Below, one piece after another: positions 9,092 to 18,500 of a stretch of DNA of 22,122 bases. The notes beneath the pieces are model-generated. The model was not told the DNA's origin. It saw only the letters and a program-made list of their open reading frames with translations, and searched no databases. The stretch covers positions 1 through 22,122 of the forward strand of contig CADDYT010000105.1 of assembly GCA_902810755.1 (NCBI GenBank), in the 5' to 3' direction. Both the position numbers and the translations under genes were made by a program. Source of the stretch: Chloroflexota bacterium. GTDB taxonomy: Bacteria; Chloroflexota; Ktedonobacteria; Ktedonobacterales; Ktedonobacteraceae. Numbering within the stretch: the first letter of the stretch is position 1; the number at the start of each line of letters is the position of its first letter.

Positions 9092-9543
9092 CGAAAACTC
9101 TTACGCATCCCCGGTCCCAGCTCCCGAAATCCCTCTCTCCTGTAAAATGGTACAGCATCCTCTTCTGAAATGAGATCGAGCCGGGTATGCGGGTAAAGGG
9201 CGTGGCAGGCTTCTACGAGAAGACGGCCCAGACCTCTTCGCCGGTAGCGCGGGTCAACAAGGAGGTCAGCGATATAGGTTGTGACCTCTCCATCGGTCAA
9301 TGCTCGCACGAAGCCGATTACCTGCTCTCCCTCGGTCACAACCAGCGCGGGCCACGAATGTCGCCATGCAAGTAGCGCCTCTGTGGGCCGGTTGGTCGGA
9401 GTCGTCCAACCTTGCTGAGCGGTCAGGCGTTGAATAGCCTGAAAATCGGCCTCCTGCCAGGCACGAAGCTGGATGCCTTCTGGAAGCGAAAGTGTTTTCA
9501 GGGCAATTTCGAGTTGTTCCTGTCGCTTCTGTAGATCACACAT
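9088..9543 (-). CDS. GNAT family N-acetyltransferase
   Basis: A 151-aa single-domain acetyltransferase expected to move an acetyl group from acetyl-CoA to an amine; the substrate is unknown. The acetyl-CoA loop is visible as 'VDPRYRRRGLGRLLV' (about residues 96-110, the R/Q-x-x-G-x-G/A signature), preceded by the strand 'TTYIADLLV'. The motif-B tyrosine is in 'AVPFYRREGF' (130-139). The frame opens further upstream (TTG at 9591, ATG at 9549). The ATG at 9543 is preferred because GAAGG lies 9 nt before it. The gene follows the methyltransferase with a 44-bp gap and its stop overlaps the NUDIX-like remnant, so it is near the end of the long minus-strand operon. Confidence 0.85.
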   Translation of the reverse strand: MCDLQKRQEQLEIALKTLSLPEGIQLRAWQEADFQAIQRLTAQQGWTTPTNRPTEALLAWRHSWPALVVTEGEQVIGFVRALTDGEVTTYIADLLVDPRYRRRGLGRLLVEACHALYPHTRLDLISEEDAVPFYRREGFRELGPGMRKSFR

Positions 9544-9587
9544 AAACATCAACCTTCTTATAGAGCAATACTCAATTAGAGCAACAT

Positions 9588-10229
9588 TCAACGAGGCTTT
9601 CGGGCAAACAGATAGGCGCGCCGTGTTTGCACTTCGACTTCCTCGTAAGGCGGTCGCTCGATACTATCCTCAAGAATAAAGCCTGCTGCATTCAAATAAG
9701 CTTCCATCTCGCTGATCTGAAAGAACTCAAAATCGATGGAAACTTTCTTTCCCCACCATTCATCAAGGTGAACCGTCTCCTCGCCTTGATGGAACGAGAG
9801 CAGCAACAGGCCGTTGGGCCTGAGCACCCGTCTGAACTCCTGAAGGGCAGAGATCACCTTTTCACGAGGGATGTGGATGATGGAGTAAAAGGCGACTATG
9901 CCAGCCCATGATTCATCAGCCACGTCCAGAGACATCATATTTCCCTGCCGAAACTCGATGCCTGGATTATACCTTCGCGCTTGCTCAACCATGTGCGGCG
10001 ACAAATCTATCCCCAGCACATTCACACCTCTCTCATAGAGATAGCGAGTGACATGTCCCGGTCCGCACCCTATATCAGCGACGAGACCTGACCCCTGCAC
10101 TGCCTTTGCGAAGCGGTCGAGCAGCTCACGATCCAGCGGCTTATGTTCTAGCTCGTGAAAAATACGGCTTACGTACTCTTCTGCGACCTGATCGTAACTC
10201 TGCTGTACATCACCGGTATGTTTATCCAT
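9588..10229 (-). CDS. Class I SAM-dependent methyltransferase
   Basis: A 213-aa cytoplasmic methyltransferase. The SAM-binding motif I is 'VADIGCGPGH' (about residues 50-59), the acidic end of strand 2 is D75 in 'VLGIDLSPHM', and 'FRRVLRPNGLLLLSFH' is the usual motif after strand 5. It is of the Methyltransf_11/25 type acting on small molecules; the substrate cannot be told. The frame stays open to 10622, but the ATG at 10229 is chosen. GGAG is 5 nt upstream, the protein then begins right at the family's start, and the longer extension would be read across the metallophosphoesterase gene. Its first 8 bases overlap the end of that gene (ATGGATAA), so translation is probably coupled. Confidence 0.9.
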   Translation of the reverse strand: MDKHTGDVQQSYDQVAEEYVSRIFHELEHKPLDRELLDRFAKAVQGSGLVADIGCGPGHVTRYLYERGVNVLGIDLSPHMVEQARRYNPGIEFRQGNMMSLDVADESWAGIVAFYSIIHIPREKVISALQEFRRVLRPNGLLLLSFHQGEETVHLDEWWGKKVSIDFEFFQISEMEAYLNAAGFILEDSIERPPYEEVEVQTRRAYLFARKPR

Positions 10230-10965
10230 TGAAACTCCATTCGCCAGCATACCACTCGGCGTGGGGCATACCGCTGGCAAGCGTTGCCTGGATGAAGGCT
10301 CGCACATCAAAAGGCACGCGGTGCAGTTCAACGTTGAGTCCATCATGGGAAGTGTCGATGATGGCGTATTCTGCCCAGGGAGGGTTATGCACGGTGTCGT
10401 CGAACGGCCATGCATAATCGAAGGCCAAACCCACGCTGCCGGGATTGAACACGAGGCTGTGGCGGTAGCGGCGGAACATCTGCATATGGGTGTGCCCGCC
10501 GATGAAGATATCAGCCTGATGCCCGGCAAAGGCTGCTTCCAGGTTGTGATCGGGAGTGGTTGGGGCAATGTGTTCGCTGTAGGAGCGCGGAGAGCCATGA
10601 TAGGCAAGTAAGCGCATCCCATTCTCCAGTTCGTAAGAGAGCGTGGGCTGAAAGCTGGCCAGGTAGGCGCGATCTTCAGATGTGAGCTGCTGAGAATCCC
10701 AGAGTTCTATATCTTGAATACGCTGCATATCTGGATTGTCCCGCTCTTTGAGCTTCGGCTCCAGCAGCCAGTCGTCGGTGTTCCCCATAACAACAGGGCA
10801 ACCGATCTGTTTCAAACGCGCAATGACCTCGCGCGGTTGTGGGCCGGTGGCTGCAACATCGCCAAGACAGATGATCTGCTTGATGTTGCGACCTTCGATA
10901 GCAGTAAGCACTGCATCGAGGGCAATGAGGTTGCCGTGGATATCAGAGATGATGGCAACTGGCAT
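10222..10965 (-). CDS. Calcineurin-like metallophosphoesterase (YfcE/MJ0936-like)
   Basis: A 247-aa dinuclear-metal phosphoesterase. Metal ligands appear in the expected order: D8 and H10 in 'SDIHGN', D36 in 'CLGDVAATGP', N62 in 'GNTDDW', H123 in 'AYHGSP', and H158 and H160 in 'GGHTHMQ'. The motif 'NPGSVG' after the last histidines is typical of the small YfcE/MJ0936 phosphodiesterase branch, which hydrolyses phosphodiesters in vitro; the natural substrate is unknown. GNTDD replaces the commoner GNHD/E, a substitution seen in this branch. The ATG has AGGAG 7 nt upstream. It lies 37 bp after rsmG and overlaps the methyltransferase gene by 8 bp, within the long operon. Confidence 0.9.
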   Translation of the reverse strand: MPVAIISDIHGNLIALDAVLTAIEGRNIKQIICLGDVAATGPQPREVIARLKQIGCPVVMGNTDDWLLEPKLKERDNPDMQRIQDIELWDSQQLTSEDRAYLASFQPTLSYELENGMRLLAYHGSPRSYSEHIAPTTPDHNLEAAFAGHQADIFIGGHTHMQMFRRYRHSLVFNPGSVGLAFDYAWPFDDTVHNPPWAEYAIIDTSHDGLNVELHRVPFDVRAFIQATLASGMPHAEWYAGEWSFNG

Positions 10966-11002
10966 GGAAACACTCCTATTTTGCTTATGTATGAGACAAA
11001 TT

Positions 11003-11725
11003 TCAGCCCAGAGGTTTTTTCGCTATGGCCGAGCCGCTGCGAGGGTACTGAGGTGGGCAGGGTTTCTGTTGCTGCCAGACGAGCAGGCGGCGGTTGTCTT
11101 CCAGGCCGGGCAGCGTGACCGGCACATCTTCTTTGAAGCTAGCTCCAAGTTGCCTGGCGGCACGCTGGCCCCGGGCGAGTTCCTCGCCAATATCGCCTTT
11201 TTTGAGCAGGACGATTTCGCCGCCGACGCGAGAGAATGGTGCGGAATATTCCAGCAGGGTGGGTAATGCGGCGACGGCCCGTGCTGTGACGACATCGAAG
11301 GCGGCGCGGTACTGTGATTTGCGCGCTAACTCTTCGGCGCGGCCATGAACTGCTTCCACGTCTCTCAGGTGCAGAATTTCGATGACATGGCACAGAAAGG
11401 TGACTTTCTTGCCGGTTGCTTCGAGCAAAACGACCTGCCATTGGGGGCGCACGATTTTGAGGGCAAGGCCAGGAAAGCCCGCGCCCGTGCCGATGTCGAG
11501 CAGATGCGCCTGGGGCCTATCGTAGACCAGCAGCAGCGACAACGAATCGAGGAAGTGCTTGATTTGCACTTCCTCTGGATTCGTAATAGCTGTGAGATTG
11601 ACGCGAGTATTCCAGTCGAGCAATTCCTCGCGATAGCGCGCAAACTGCTCGCGCTGCTCTTCGCTCAGGGTGAGGCCGAGCCGGTGCAGGCCCTCCTGGA
11701 ATGTTCTCTCCGCGTCCTCTGCCAT
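11003..11725 (-). CDS. rsmG: 16S rRNA (guanine-527 N7)-methyltransferase RsmG
   Basis: A 240-aa methyltransferase that methylates N7 of G527 in the 530 loop of 16S rRNA; in other bacteria its loss gives low-level streptomycin resistance. Visible family hallmarks are 'LLDWNTRVNLTAI' (about residues 35-47), 'KHFLDSL' (56-62), the SAM loop 'DIGTGAGFPG' (77-86), 'LLEATGKKVTFL' and 'VTARAVAALP' near 147. The C-terminal tail (about 20 residues, Pro/Ser/Lys-rich) is longer than usual. The ATG at 11725 is 4 bp after the stop of the VWA gene, with only a weak ribosome site (AAGTAAG), which suggests coupling. In many bacteria rsmG lies beside mnmG or parAB near the origin. Neither is here; it is instead the third gene of a MoxR-VWA operon. 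Confidence 0.96.
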   Translation of the reverse strand: MAEDAERTFQEGLHRLGLTLSEEQREQFARYREELLDWNTRVNLTAITNPEEVQIKHFLDSLSLLLVYDRPQAHLLDIGTGAGFPGLALKIVRPQWQVVLLEATGKKVTFLCHVIEILHLRDVEAVHGRAEELARKSQYRAAFDVVTARAVAALPTLLEYSAPFSRVGGEIVLLKKGDIGEELARGQRAARQLGASFKEDVPVTLPGLEDNRRLLVWQQQKPCPPQYPRSGSAIAKKPLG

Positions 11726-11729
11726 CTAC

Positions 11730-13931
11730 TTACTTCACAAACTTCTTCTTACTATTCAGGTAGTCGACGAGCAGGTATTCGCCCAGGTTATACTTGTCGG
11801 CGTAGAAGGTACGCCCGTGATTGATCTGCGCCATCTGGTTGACAAAAGCCACCATCCAGCGATCATCTTCCAGCATGAAGGTGTTGATGGTGATGCCTTC
11901 ACGGGTGCAACGCTGCGCCTCCAGCAGGGCCTGCTTCTCCGCGAACGGATTGGGCGGATAGGCAAACTGCCAGCCTCCCAGATCCTCTTCATACCAGACG
12001 GTCGGGCCACCATCGGTAATCATGATGATCTGCTTGTTGACGCCTTTGTGCCGCGCAAGCAACTGGCGCGCCAGCATCAGCCCGTGCGCCATATTGGTGC
12101 CGGTGCTGTGGTCGTAGCTGCTCATCTCCACAAGCTCATCGGGCTTGTACTCACGGGCAACGAACGAGAAGCCGACGATGTAGAGATTGTCACGCGGGAA
12201 CTGCGAGCGAATCAGGCTTTCAAGGGCGACCGCTACCTTCTTCGCCGCCGGCTGGCAGCCGTTGTAGATCATGCTCATACTCATATCGATCATGAGCACG
12301 GTCGACGACTGCGTGGTGAACTCGGTGCGGTAAACCTCAAAATCGTCTTTTTGCAGGTCTACCGGGGTGCCGGTGCCGCGGCGGTGCAGCGCGTTCATCA
12401 ACGTGCCTTCCAGATCGAGCAGGAAGGGGTCGCCGAATTGATAGGGCTTGCTTTCGTCGGTGCGCTCGCCGCCAACGCCACGGAACGGGCTGATGTGCCG
12501 CCCGAAGCCGTCGCGCTTGAGCTTGTTGAAAATGTCCTGCAGCGCCTTCTGACCGATCTTGCGGATGCCGCGCGCGGTCAGCTCCCAGCGATTGCCCTTC
12601 TTCTGGATGTAGCCAGCCTCTTCCAGCATCTTGATCAGTTCTTTGAGCTGCTCGACCGACTGGTATTCATCGGTGCCAAGCAGTTGCCTGACCTTCTCAC
12701 TGTCGATGGCATCCAGATTATCCATGCGGCGGGCATCGCGAATCTGCTCCTCCAGCCCCTCCATCTGCTGCAACTGGCTCATCATGCGCATAGCTTCGTT
12801 CAGGGGCAGCGTTTCGTCGCCCCGGAAGGGGAAGCGTGTGCGAATATCCTCCATCGGGGCCAGAGCTTCCAGGTTCTGAGCCAGTTCCGCGAGGTCGAAG
12901 CGGATGCGGTCATCGCCCAGCAGTTGCTCCATCAACTGCTCCAACTCCTGACGCTGCTCCGGTGAGAGGTTCTCCAGAATGCCCTGCATGGCGGCGGCCT
13001 GCATCTGCATCTGCTCGATCAGATCATCCAGCGAGTTGACGCCGGGGAAGTAGTCACCGTACTTCTGCATGAAGGAGTCGAAATCGGGTTCGCGCCCCTC
13101 CTGCCGGTCGCGCAGCATCTGGTTGAGTTCGCGAATCATCTGCTTGAGCCGGGCCATGTCTTCCGGGGACATGTTTTGCAGCGATTGCTGCATGCCCTGA
13201 AAGAACTGCTGCATCATCTGCTGTTGCAGGCTGCTCAGCAATTCCTGGAATTTCTCGCGCGCCTCGTCATCCATAAAGTCATATTCAGAGAGGCTTTTGA
13301 TCTGTCCGGGAATATCTTTCGGCAATTGATCCAGATATTCCTGCTTGCGCTTCGCAATCATTTCCAGCATCTTGCGCTTCTGCTCCGGTGAGAGGTCATC
13401 GCCGCTCCCGCCAGCTTCACCTTGCTGCCCTTGCTGGCCCTGGCCAGATTGGCCCATTTGCCCTTGCTGACCGGACTGGCCACTCTGCTGCTGCCCTCTG
13501 GATTGCTGGCCCTGCTGATTTTGCTGACCAGCCTGGTTATCCTGTTCGCCGGGCTGCTGACCCTGTTGCGACGGGGGCTGGCCGTGTTCATCGAGGCGGC
13601 GCTGGATGCCCTGGCGCTCTAGCTGCTTGATCTCCTCCAGTTTCTGGCGCAGGTCGTCCATGACGCCAGAGGCCATGTTGTAGCGGCTGAGTTGCTGGTT
13701 GCGCTGATTGCGCAGACGCTCCAGTAGCTCGCGCAGGCCCATCGTGCGCCGACCATCGTCGGTGCGCACGCCCTCCTGCATCAGGCGGCGCAGGGCCTGT
13801 TGCAGATTGCCATTTTCCAGGTAATCATCGGAAAGCGCGTTGAGAATATCGTCGGCGTCCAGTCCTTCGATACGCTGCGTGCCATCCCAGCGGGAATAGC
13901 CGTAGCGATTTCTAAAAAAGCGTTCGAACAT
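11730..13931 (-). CDS. VWA domain protein, partner of the MoxR-type ATPase
   Basis: A 733-aa soluble protein. Residues 1-115 are charged and helical. Residues 117-176 are a low-complexity Gln/Gly linker, followed by a long Gln/Met-rich helical region (about 180-450) and a winged-helix-like stretch near 440-470. The C-terminal von Willebrand factor A domain carries a complete MIDAS: D549-x-S551-x-S553 ('DMSMS'), a threonine in 'STGTN' (about 610) and D640 in 'ITDGG'. By analogy with MoxR/VWA and Mg-chelatase ChlI/ChlD systems, the VWA protein recruits a metal-dependent client for the AAA+ partner. The layout resembles the mycobacterial Rv0958-Rv0959 pair. It starts 14 bp after the ATPase stop; ATG at 13931 with an AGGA 10 nt upstream. 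No membrane helix or signal peptide was seen. The client is unknown. Confidence 0.9.
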   Translation of the reverse strand: MFERFFRNRYGYSRWDGTQRIEGLDADDILNALSDDYLENGNLQQALRRLMQEGVRTDDGRRTMGLRELLERLRNQRNQQLSRYNMASGVMDDLRQKLEEIKQLERQGIQRRLDEHGQPPSQQGQQPGEQDNQAGQQNQQGQQSRGQQQSGQSGQQGQMGQSGQGQQGQQGEAGGSGDDLSPEQKRKMLEMIAKRKQEYLDQLPKDIPGQIKSLSEYDFMDDEAREKFQELLSSLQQQMMQQFFQGMQQSLQNMSPEDMARLKQMIRELNQMLRDRQEGREPDFDSFMQKYGDYFPGVNSLDDLIEQMQMQAAAMQGILENLSPEQRQELEQLMEQLLGDDRIRFDLAELAQNLEALAPMEDIRTRFPFRGDETLPLNEAMRMMSQLQQMEGLEEQIRDARRMDNLDAIDSEKVRQLLGTDEYQSVEQLKELIKMLEEAGYIQKKGNRWELTARGIRKIGQKALQDIFNKLKRDGFGRHISPFRGVGGERTDESKPYQFGDPFLLDLEGTLMNALHRRGTGTPVDLQKDDFEVYRTEFTTQSSTVLMIDMSMSMIYNGCQPAAKKVAVALESLIRSQFPRDNLYIVGFSFVAREYKPDELVEMSSYDHSTGTNMAHGLMLARQLLARHKGVNKQIIMITDGGPTVWYEEDLGGWQFAYPPNPFAEKQALLEAQRCTREGITINTFMLEDDRWMVAFVNQMAQINHGRTFYADKYNLGEYLLVDYLNSKKKFVK
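13404..13583 (-). repeat. Gln/Gly-rich low-complexity linker in the VWA protein
   Basis: About 60 codons (residues 117-176) are dominated by CAG, CAA and GGC in irregular QQGQ, GQSGQ and SGQ units. The plus strand shows the matching ctg/ttg/gcc pattern. The segment is predicted to be disordered and separates two helical parts. Slippage-prone repeats of this kind often vary in length between strains. Confidence 0.85.
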
Positions 13932-13945
13932 GGCGCATGTATCCT

Positions 13946-15349
13946 TTATCGCCGGTAGCGCACCTTACCGCTGGTTGCCTCCTTGTTGAGGCGGCGATTC
14001 AAGTGCAAACCTTCGAGAATGAACTCGACAGCAGACGCAATACTGGCCGGATTTCCACGAGCATGAAGCTTATCAATAGCTTTGCTCAGACCACCTACTC
14101 TGGCAAGCTGGTTGACGTACTCCATTGAGGGCATATCGTCGCCTACCTGCACGCTCAGCCCGCGCTCGAAACCGGCCACCAGTTGGTCGAACTCGCGCGC
14201 GTCAAAGTAGTCCCCGAAGACGCTGAGGATGGCGGAGTTGAGCAATTTCTGGATGATACGCTCTTCCTTGACATCGCCGACGGTATCAAGCTCGATCTTG
14301 CCGCCGGTCGAAGCGATGATGCCCGAAAGGTCGCTCACGCGCGGGGCGACATAGCGTTCGCGCAGGCGCAGCGCGCGGCGGTAGGCATTGCTCAGCACGT
14401 TCTCGTAGTTGGAGATCGAGACGCGCACACTGACGCCGGAACGCTGGCTGATATCGCTGCTGCGACGCGCCAGTTGTGTAAATTCGGCAATGATTTCCTT
14501 CATGAACTTCGGATAAACCACATCCAACTCATCCGTTGGAAAGGCTGCGCTTTCGGCCTCCATGATCTGCATTTCGTGTTCTATCGTGCGAGGATAGTGC
14601 GTGCGAATCTCGGAGCCGATGCGGTCTTTGAGCGGCGTGATAATGCGGCCGCGATTGGTGTAGTCTTCCGGGTTGGCGCTGGCGACCACATAGACATCCA
14701 GCGGCAGGCGAATCTTGTAGCCGCGAATCTGCACATCGCGCTCTTCCATGATGTTCAACAGGCCCACCTGGATGCGCTCGGCAAGGTCGGGCAGTTCGTT
14801 GATGCAGAAGATGCCGCGATTCGTGCGCGGAATCATGCCGTAGTGGATGGTCAGTTCGTCGGAGAGGTAGCGGCCTTCGGCAACGCGCACGGGATCAACC
14901 TCGCCCACCAGGTCAGAGATGGTGATATCGGGCGTCGCCAGCTTCTCGCCATAGCGGCGATCACGCGGCAGCCAGGCAATCTCTACATCGTCTCCACATT
15001 CCTCTATCTTATCGCGGCAAGCCTTACAGACCGGCTCGTAGGGATTATCGTTGATCTCGCAACCGGCAATGACCGGCACTTCCTCATCCAGCAAGCTGAC
15101 AAGCGCGCGCGCCATGCGGGTCTTTGCCTGCCCGCGCTCGCCCAGGAAAATGATGTCCTGGCAAGAGAGAATGGCGTTTTCAATTTGAGGAATAACGGTC
15201 TCTTCATAGCCGATAATGCCGGGGAAAAGTTCTTCCCCATTCCGAATCTTCTGTATCAGGTTTTTTCGCATTTCCTCCTTAACCGGGAGGACCCTATATC
15301 CACTTTCACGCAATTCGCCAATCGTGCGTGGTCGAGTACTGATCGTCAT
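13946..15349 (-). CDS. MoxR/Mg-chelatase-type AAA+ ATPase
   Basis: A 467-aa AAA+ ATPase. Walker A is GERGQAKT (residues 70-77), the Walker B-like strand with its acidic end is 'IFCINE' (about 180-185), the sensor region is 'VVASANPEDYTNRGR', and 'PLKDRIGSEI' supplies the arginine-finger region. The N-terminal 'IIGYEETVIPQIENAIL' is characteristic of this branch and recalls mycobacterial Rv0958, often mis-annotated as magnesium chelatase. Between Walker A and B there is a cysteine group (C97, C108, C111, C118, with a CKAC core) that may bind zinc. The protein would form a hexameric ring that works with the VWA protein encoded 14 bp downstream. The ATG at 15349 has AAAGG about 14 nt upstream, a rather long spacing. 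It is the first gene of a run of seven reading frames served by the promoter at 15471-15499. Confidence 0.92.
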   Translation of the reverse strand: MTISTRPRTIGELRESGYRVLPVKEEMRKNLIQKIRNGEELFPGIIGYEETVIPQIENAILSCQDIIFLGERGQAKTRMARALVSLLDEEVPVIAGCEINDNPYEPVCKACRDKIEECGDDVEIAWLPRDRRYGEKLATPDITISDLVGEVDPVRVAEGRYLSDELTIHYGMIPRTNRGIFCINELPDLAERIQVGLLNIMEERDVQIRGYKIRLPLDVYVVASANPEDYTNRGRIITPLKDRIGSEIRTHYPRTIEHEMQIMEAESAAFPTDELDVVYPKFMKEIIAEFTQLARRSSDISQRSGVSVRVSISNYENVLSNAYRRALRLRERYVAPRVSDLSGIIASTGGKIELDTVGDVKEERIIQKLLNSAILSVFGDYFDAREFDQLVAGFERGLSVQVGDDMPSMEYVNQLARVGGLSKAIDKLHARGNPASIASAVEFILEGLHLNRRLNKEATSGKVRYRR

Positions 15350-15470
15350 TCGATTTTGTGCTACCTTTCTCGTGGGGCTGGTTATGTGTGATGCATGCCC
15401 TGACAGGGAACAGGAAAGTCAAGAACCCTTCGCATGATCCCACTGACCACTAACGGGTGGAACCACATTC

Positions 15471-15499
15471 ATTCTACCGCCTCAAACGAGAAAGCGCAA
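15471..15499 (-). promoter_or_regulatory. Candidate sigma70-type promoter of the MoxR-VWA-rsmG operon
   Basis: On the minus strand TTGCGC (15494-15499), 17 bp and TAGAAT (15471-15476, 5 of 6 to consensus) sit about 120 bp before the ATPase gene. The start would be near 15464. The -35 is only half-matched. The sequence after the start contains gtgg-N2-ccac (about 15457-15466), a possible operator. A separate TTGACT occurs nearer the gene (about 15416-15421) but has no -10 at the right distance. No clear terminator for the upstream kinase gene was seen in 15350-15549. Confidence 0.45.
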
Positions 15500-15549
15500 G
15501 GTTCATGAAGCAGAGCCGGGCCTTCCTGTTATGCTGAATGCAACGAAGG

Positions 15550-18500
15550 CTACTTCTTCTGGTGGCGTTTGATGACGACCTGAAGGCTCGCATAGGTCTT
15601 ACGGATGGCGGCTACATCAGGGTGGTTCGGGATCTGAGCTTTTTTGTAGATAGCCAACGCTTGCAGGATGTAAGCTTCAGCCACATCCAATTTCTTCCAT
15701 TTCCAGAAATTGATGATTGCGAGTCCAAAGAGGCAGCGAGCGACCGCAGGATGCTCTTCGCCCAGAGCCTTTTCGTTAATTGCCAGGGCTTTCTGATAAA
15801 GTCCCTCGGCCAGAATATACATATCAGGTTCCTGGTCGTCGTAATAGAGTTGGGCCATCCCAAGCTGTGTCCGGGCAACGGCGGGATGTTCCGCCCCCAG
15901 CAGGCGAATACGCAGATCCAGCGTATCGCTATAGAGCGCCTCAGCAATACTCTGTTTGCCTGGCACTTTCCGATAAACATCCGCCAGATTATTACAGGTG
16001 GTGAGAACATCGGGATGCTCCATGCCCAGTGTCTGCTCACGAATGCTCTGAGCTTTCTGCAGATACTGCTCCGCCATCGGGTAGTCACCATACAGGAAGC
16101 AGAGCGTCCCCAGGGTGTCGAAAATGGACCCTGCAACGGGATGCTGCAAACCCACTGTTTCCTCCACCATCGTCAATGCCTGCTTGAGCAGCGACTCAAT
16201 CTGGGCCTTTTCCTCCTGAGAGGCATATTTCCCTTGAGCAATAAGCAGCAAGGCGCGATCGTTCAGGTTAGCGGCCAGCGCAGGATGGGGAGATTGCAGT
16301 GTCTGCTCAAGGTGGTTGCGCGCCTGCTGAAGATACTGCTCAGCCTGCGCATATTTCGCCAGCGCCAGAGAGAGCCGGGCCATCCCGCTAAAGACTGTAG
16401 CCAGTAAAGGGTGCTGCGGTTCCGGCATCTGCTGCCAGAGGGCGAGAGCATCGGAGAAAAACTTTTCGGCTCTTTCAAACCTGGCAAGGGCGAGAGCTAC
16501 ATCGCCCAGGCCGCTATAGATGCAGACAGCCGAGGGATGCAACAACCCGACAGACTGCTCATAGATGACGAGCGCCTCAAGGAAATACTCTTCTGCCTGA
16601 TTATATTTCCCCTGGCGGTAATAGAGGTGCGCGATTGAGCCCAGGCAGACGGCAAGCGACTGCCGGTCGGCAGCCGACGTTTGCCGCAAGAAGCTCAATG
16701 CTCTGCGTATCGATTGTTCTGCCTCTGCATACCGGCCCTGATAGTAATAGTGCCAGAAGAAGTGCATGAGAGCGGCAATCGTTGCCTCCGGCTCCGGCTC
16801 CGCCTCCGCCTCCGCCTCCGCCGCCGACGATACACGCATCTGCGCGGCCTGCTCAAAGAGGGCAAACGATGAATCAAATTGAGCCTGCAACTGAAGGTAT
16901 GACCCCGCCTGTTCCAGCAAACGGGCCGCCTCAGGTGAAGAAATCTGCCATTTCTTGATATGGACAACGCACTGTTGGACATGCGGCATGTACTGCTTTA
17001 CGAGGGACCAGTGGGAAAATTCGCCGACATCAGGAAGAGCATGGTTGACGGCTCGCAGCGTGCGCTCAACCCAGGTGCGCTGTGTCTTCTCATTCATCCT
17101 GTTCTGCAGCACCAGTTGTACCAGACGATGAACTGAGAGCGTGCCGGTATCGGCATGGCGGTGCAGCAGGGAAAATTTGCGTAGTAAGACCAGTATTTCA
17201 TCCAGCAAAATGGGATCGGTAGTCAGAGATTGCAGCATGGGGCCAAGTTCAGCCGCGCCATTGATAATCAGGTCTTCGGGAATAGCATCGGGATGCAGAA
17301 AGGAGCAGAAACGCAGCAGTTCGATGGCCGCCGGACTGATCTTCTCGACTCGATCGAAAGAAGAGGCAAAAGTAGCCGCGACAGAGGCCGGGTGGCCGCT
17401 ATCAAAACTGCCACGCATATTGAGCAATTTCTTATGCTGGCTCTGGAAGCGACAGAGATAGTTCGCGAAGCTACATCCAGTTTCCTCAATATAGGCGCCA
17501 GCCTGATCAAGCGCGAGTGGAAGCCCACCAAGTACCCTGGCAATGTCCTGCGCTTTTTGCAGATCGGGATGTGAGGCTTCCTGTGCATCCAGTTCTACCC
17601 GCTTGGTACGCTTCAGGAGAAACAGTGTACTCTCTTCCAGCGTCATTTCCGGCAAATCGATACAGTGGGCAATATTGCCAGTTGTTTGCGTGCGCGTCGT
17701 CAAGAGAATATGCCCGCGCCCACCGGCTGGAAGAAAGTTCTGGACGAGCCTGAGATCCTCGATATTATCGATAATAAGTAGCCACTTCATATGTTCCCGC
17801 AGCCATGTCCGTACCGCTTCGACAATCCGGCGCTGCTCCTGCCCGGTTCGCTCCTTCAGATCCAGTAAGGGAGCAAGCGCGGAAACATCTGCCAGCATTT
17901 TCTCGCGCGTATCGCCGCGCACCCAGAGAATATACTGGTATTCGCGATGGTAGCGATAGGCATACTCCAGCGCGATCTGTGTCTTGCCAATACCCCCCAG
18001 ACCGCTCAAAGCCTGCGTTTTCAGCGCCGTCTTTTTTGAGCAAAAGCTCTCGTGCAGGGAAGCCAGAATCTCTGCCCGACCGGTAAAGAACGGGTTGCGA
18101 CGATAGGGAACGTTCCAGGTAACCGACGAATCCTCCGGCGGTGTCGCTACCTTTGGTCTGGCCCGTTCGTTCGCCGCAGAAACAGGCGGCTGAGGTAGTG
18201 AGGTAGAGGTCAGAGCCAGCCGCTGCGTGCTATTGTCATCCTGCCCTTGCGAACATGCCTGCTCAAAGGCCAGGGCAAAATCCGAGATGCTGGCATATCT
18301 CTCCTCTGGATCCTTGGCAAGCGCCTTCAACACCACCTGCTCTATATCCGCCGAGAGCGACGGCACCCGCTCTCGCAGAGAAGGCGGCACGCTATGTTCA
18401 TGCTGGTGTAGCAGCCCTGCAAAGCCACCGGTGAAGGGACGCCTCCCACAGAGCAACTCGTAGACCACAACCCCCAGCGAGTATTGATCGCTGGCAAAGA

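Noticed and set aside
10230..10622. Upstream extension of the methyltransferase frame
   Set aside because: It would be read across the metallophosphoesterase gene in another frame. The ATG at 10229 has a ribosome site and begins where family homology begins.
11670..12965. Plus-strand frame of about 431 codons opposite the VWA gene
   Set aside because: It is the mirror of a Gln/Glu/Leu-rich coding strand, and its His/Leu/Gln-rich composition is typical of such shadows. The minus-strand VWA gene has an intact MIDAS.
13946..15349. Magnesium chelatase subunit for (bacterio)chlorophyll synthesis
   Set aside because: No ChlH/BchH or other tetrapyrrole genes are nearby, and the pair matches the MoxR/VWA type found in non-phototrophs.
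14183..15391. Plus-strand frame of about 402 codons opposite the MoxR-type ATPase gene
   Set aside because: The minus strand carries the complete AAA+ motif set; the plus frame shows no recognisable fold or ribosome site.
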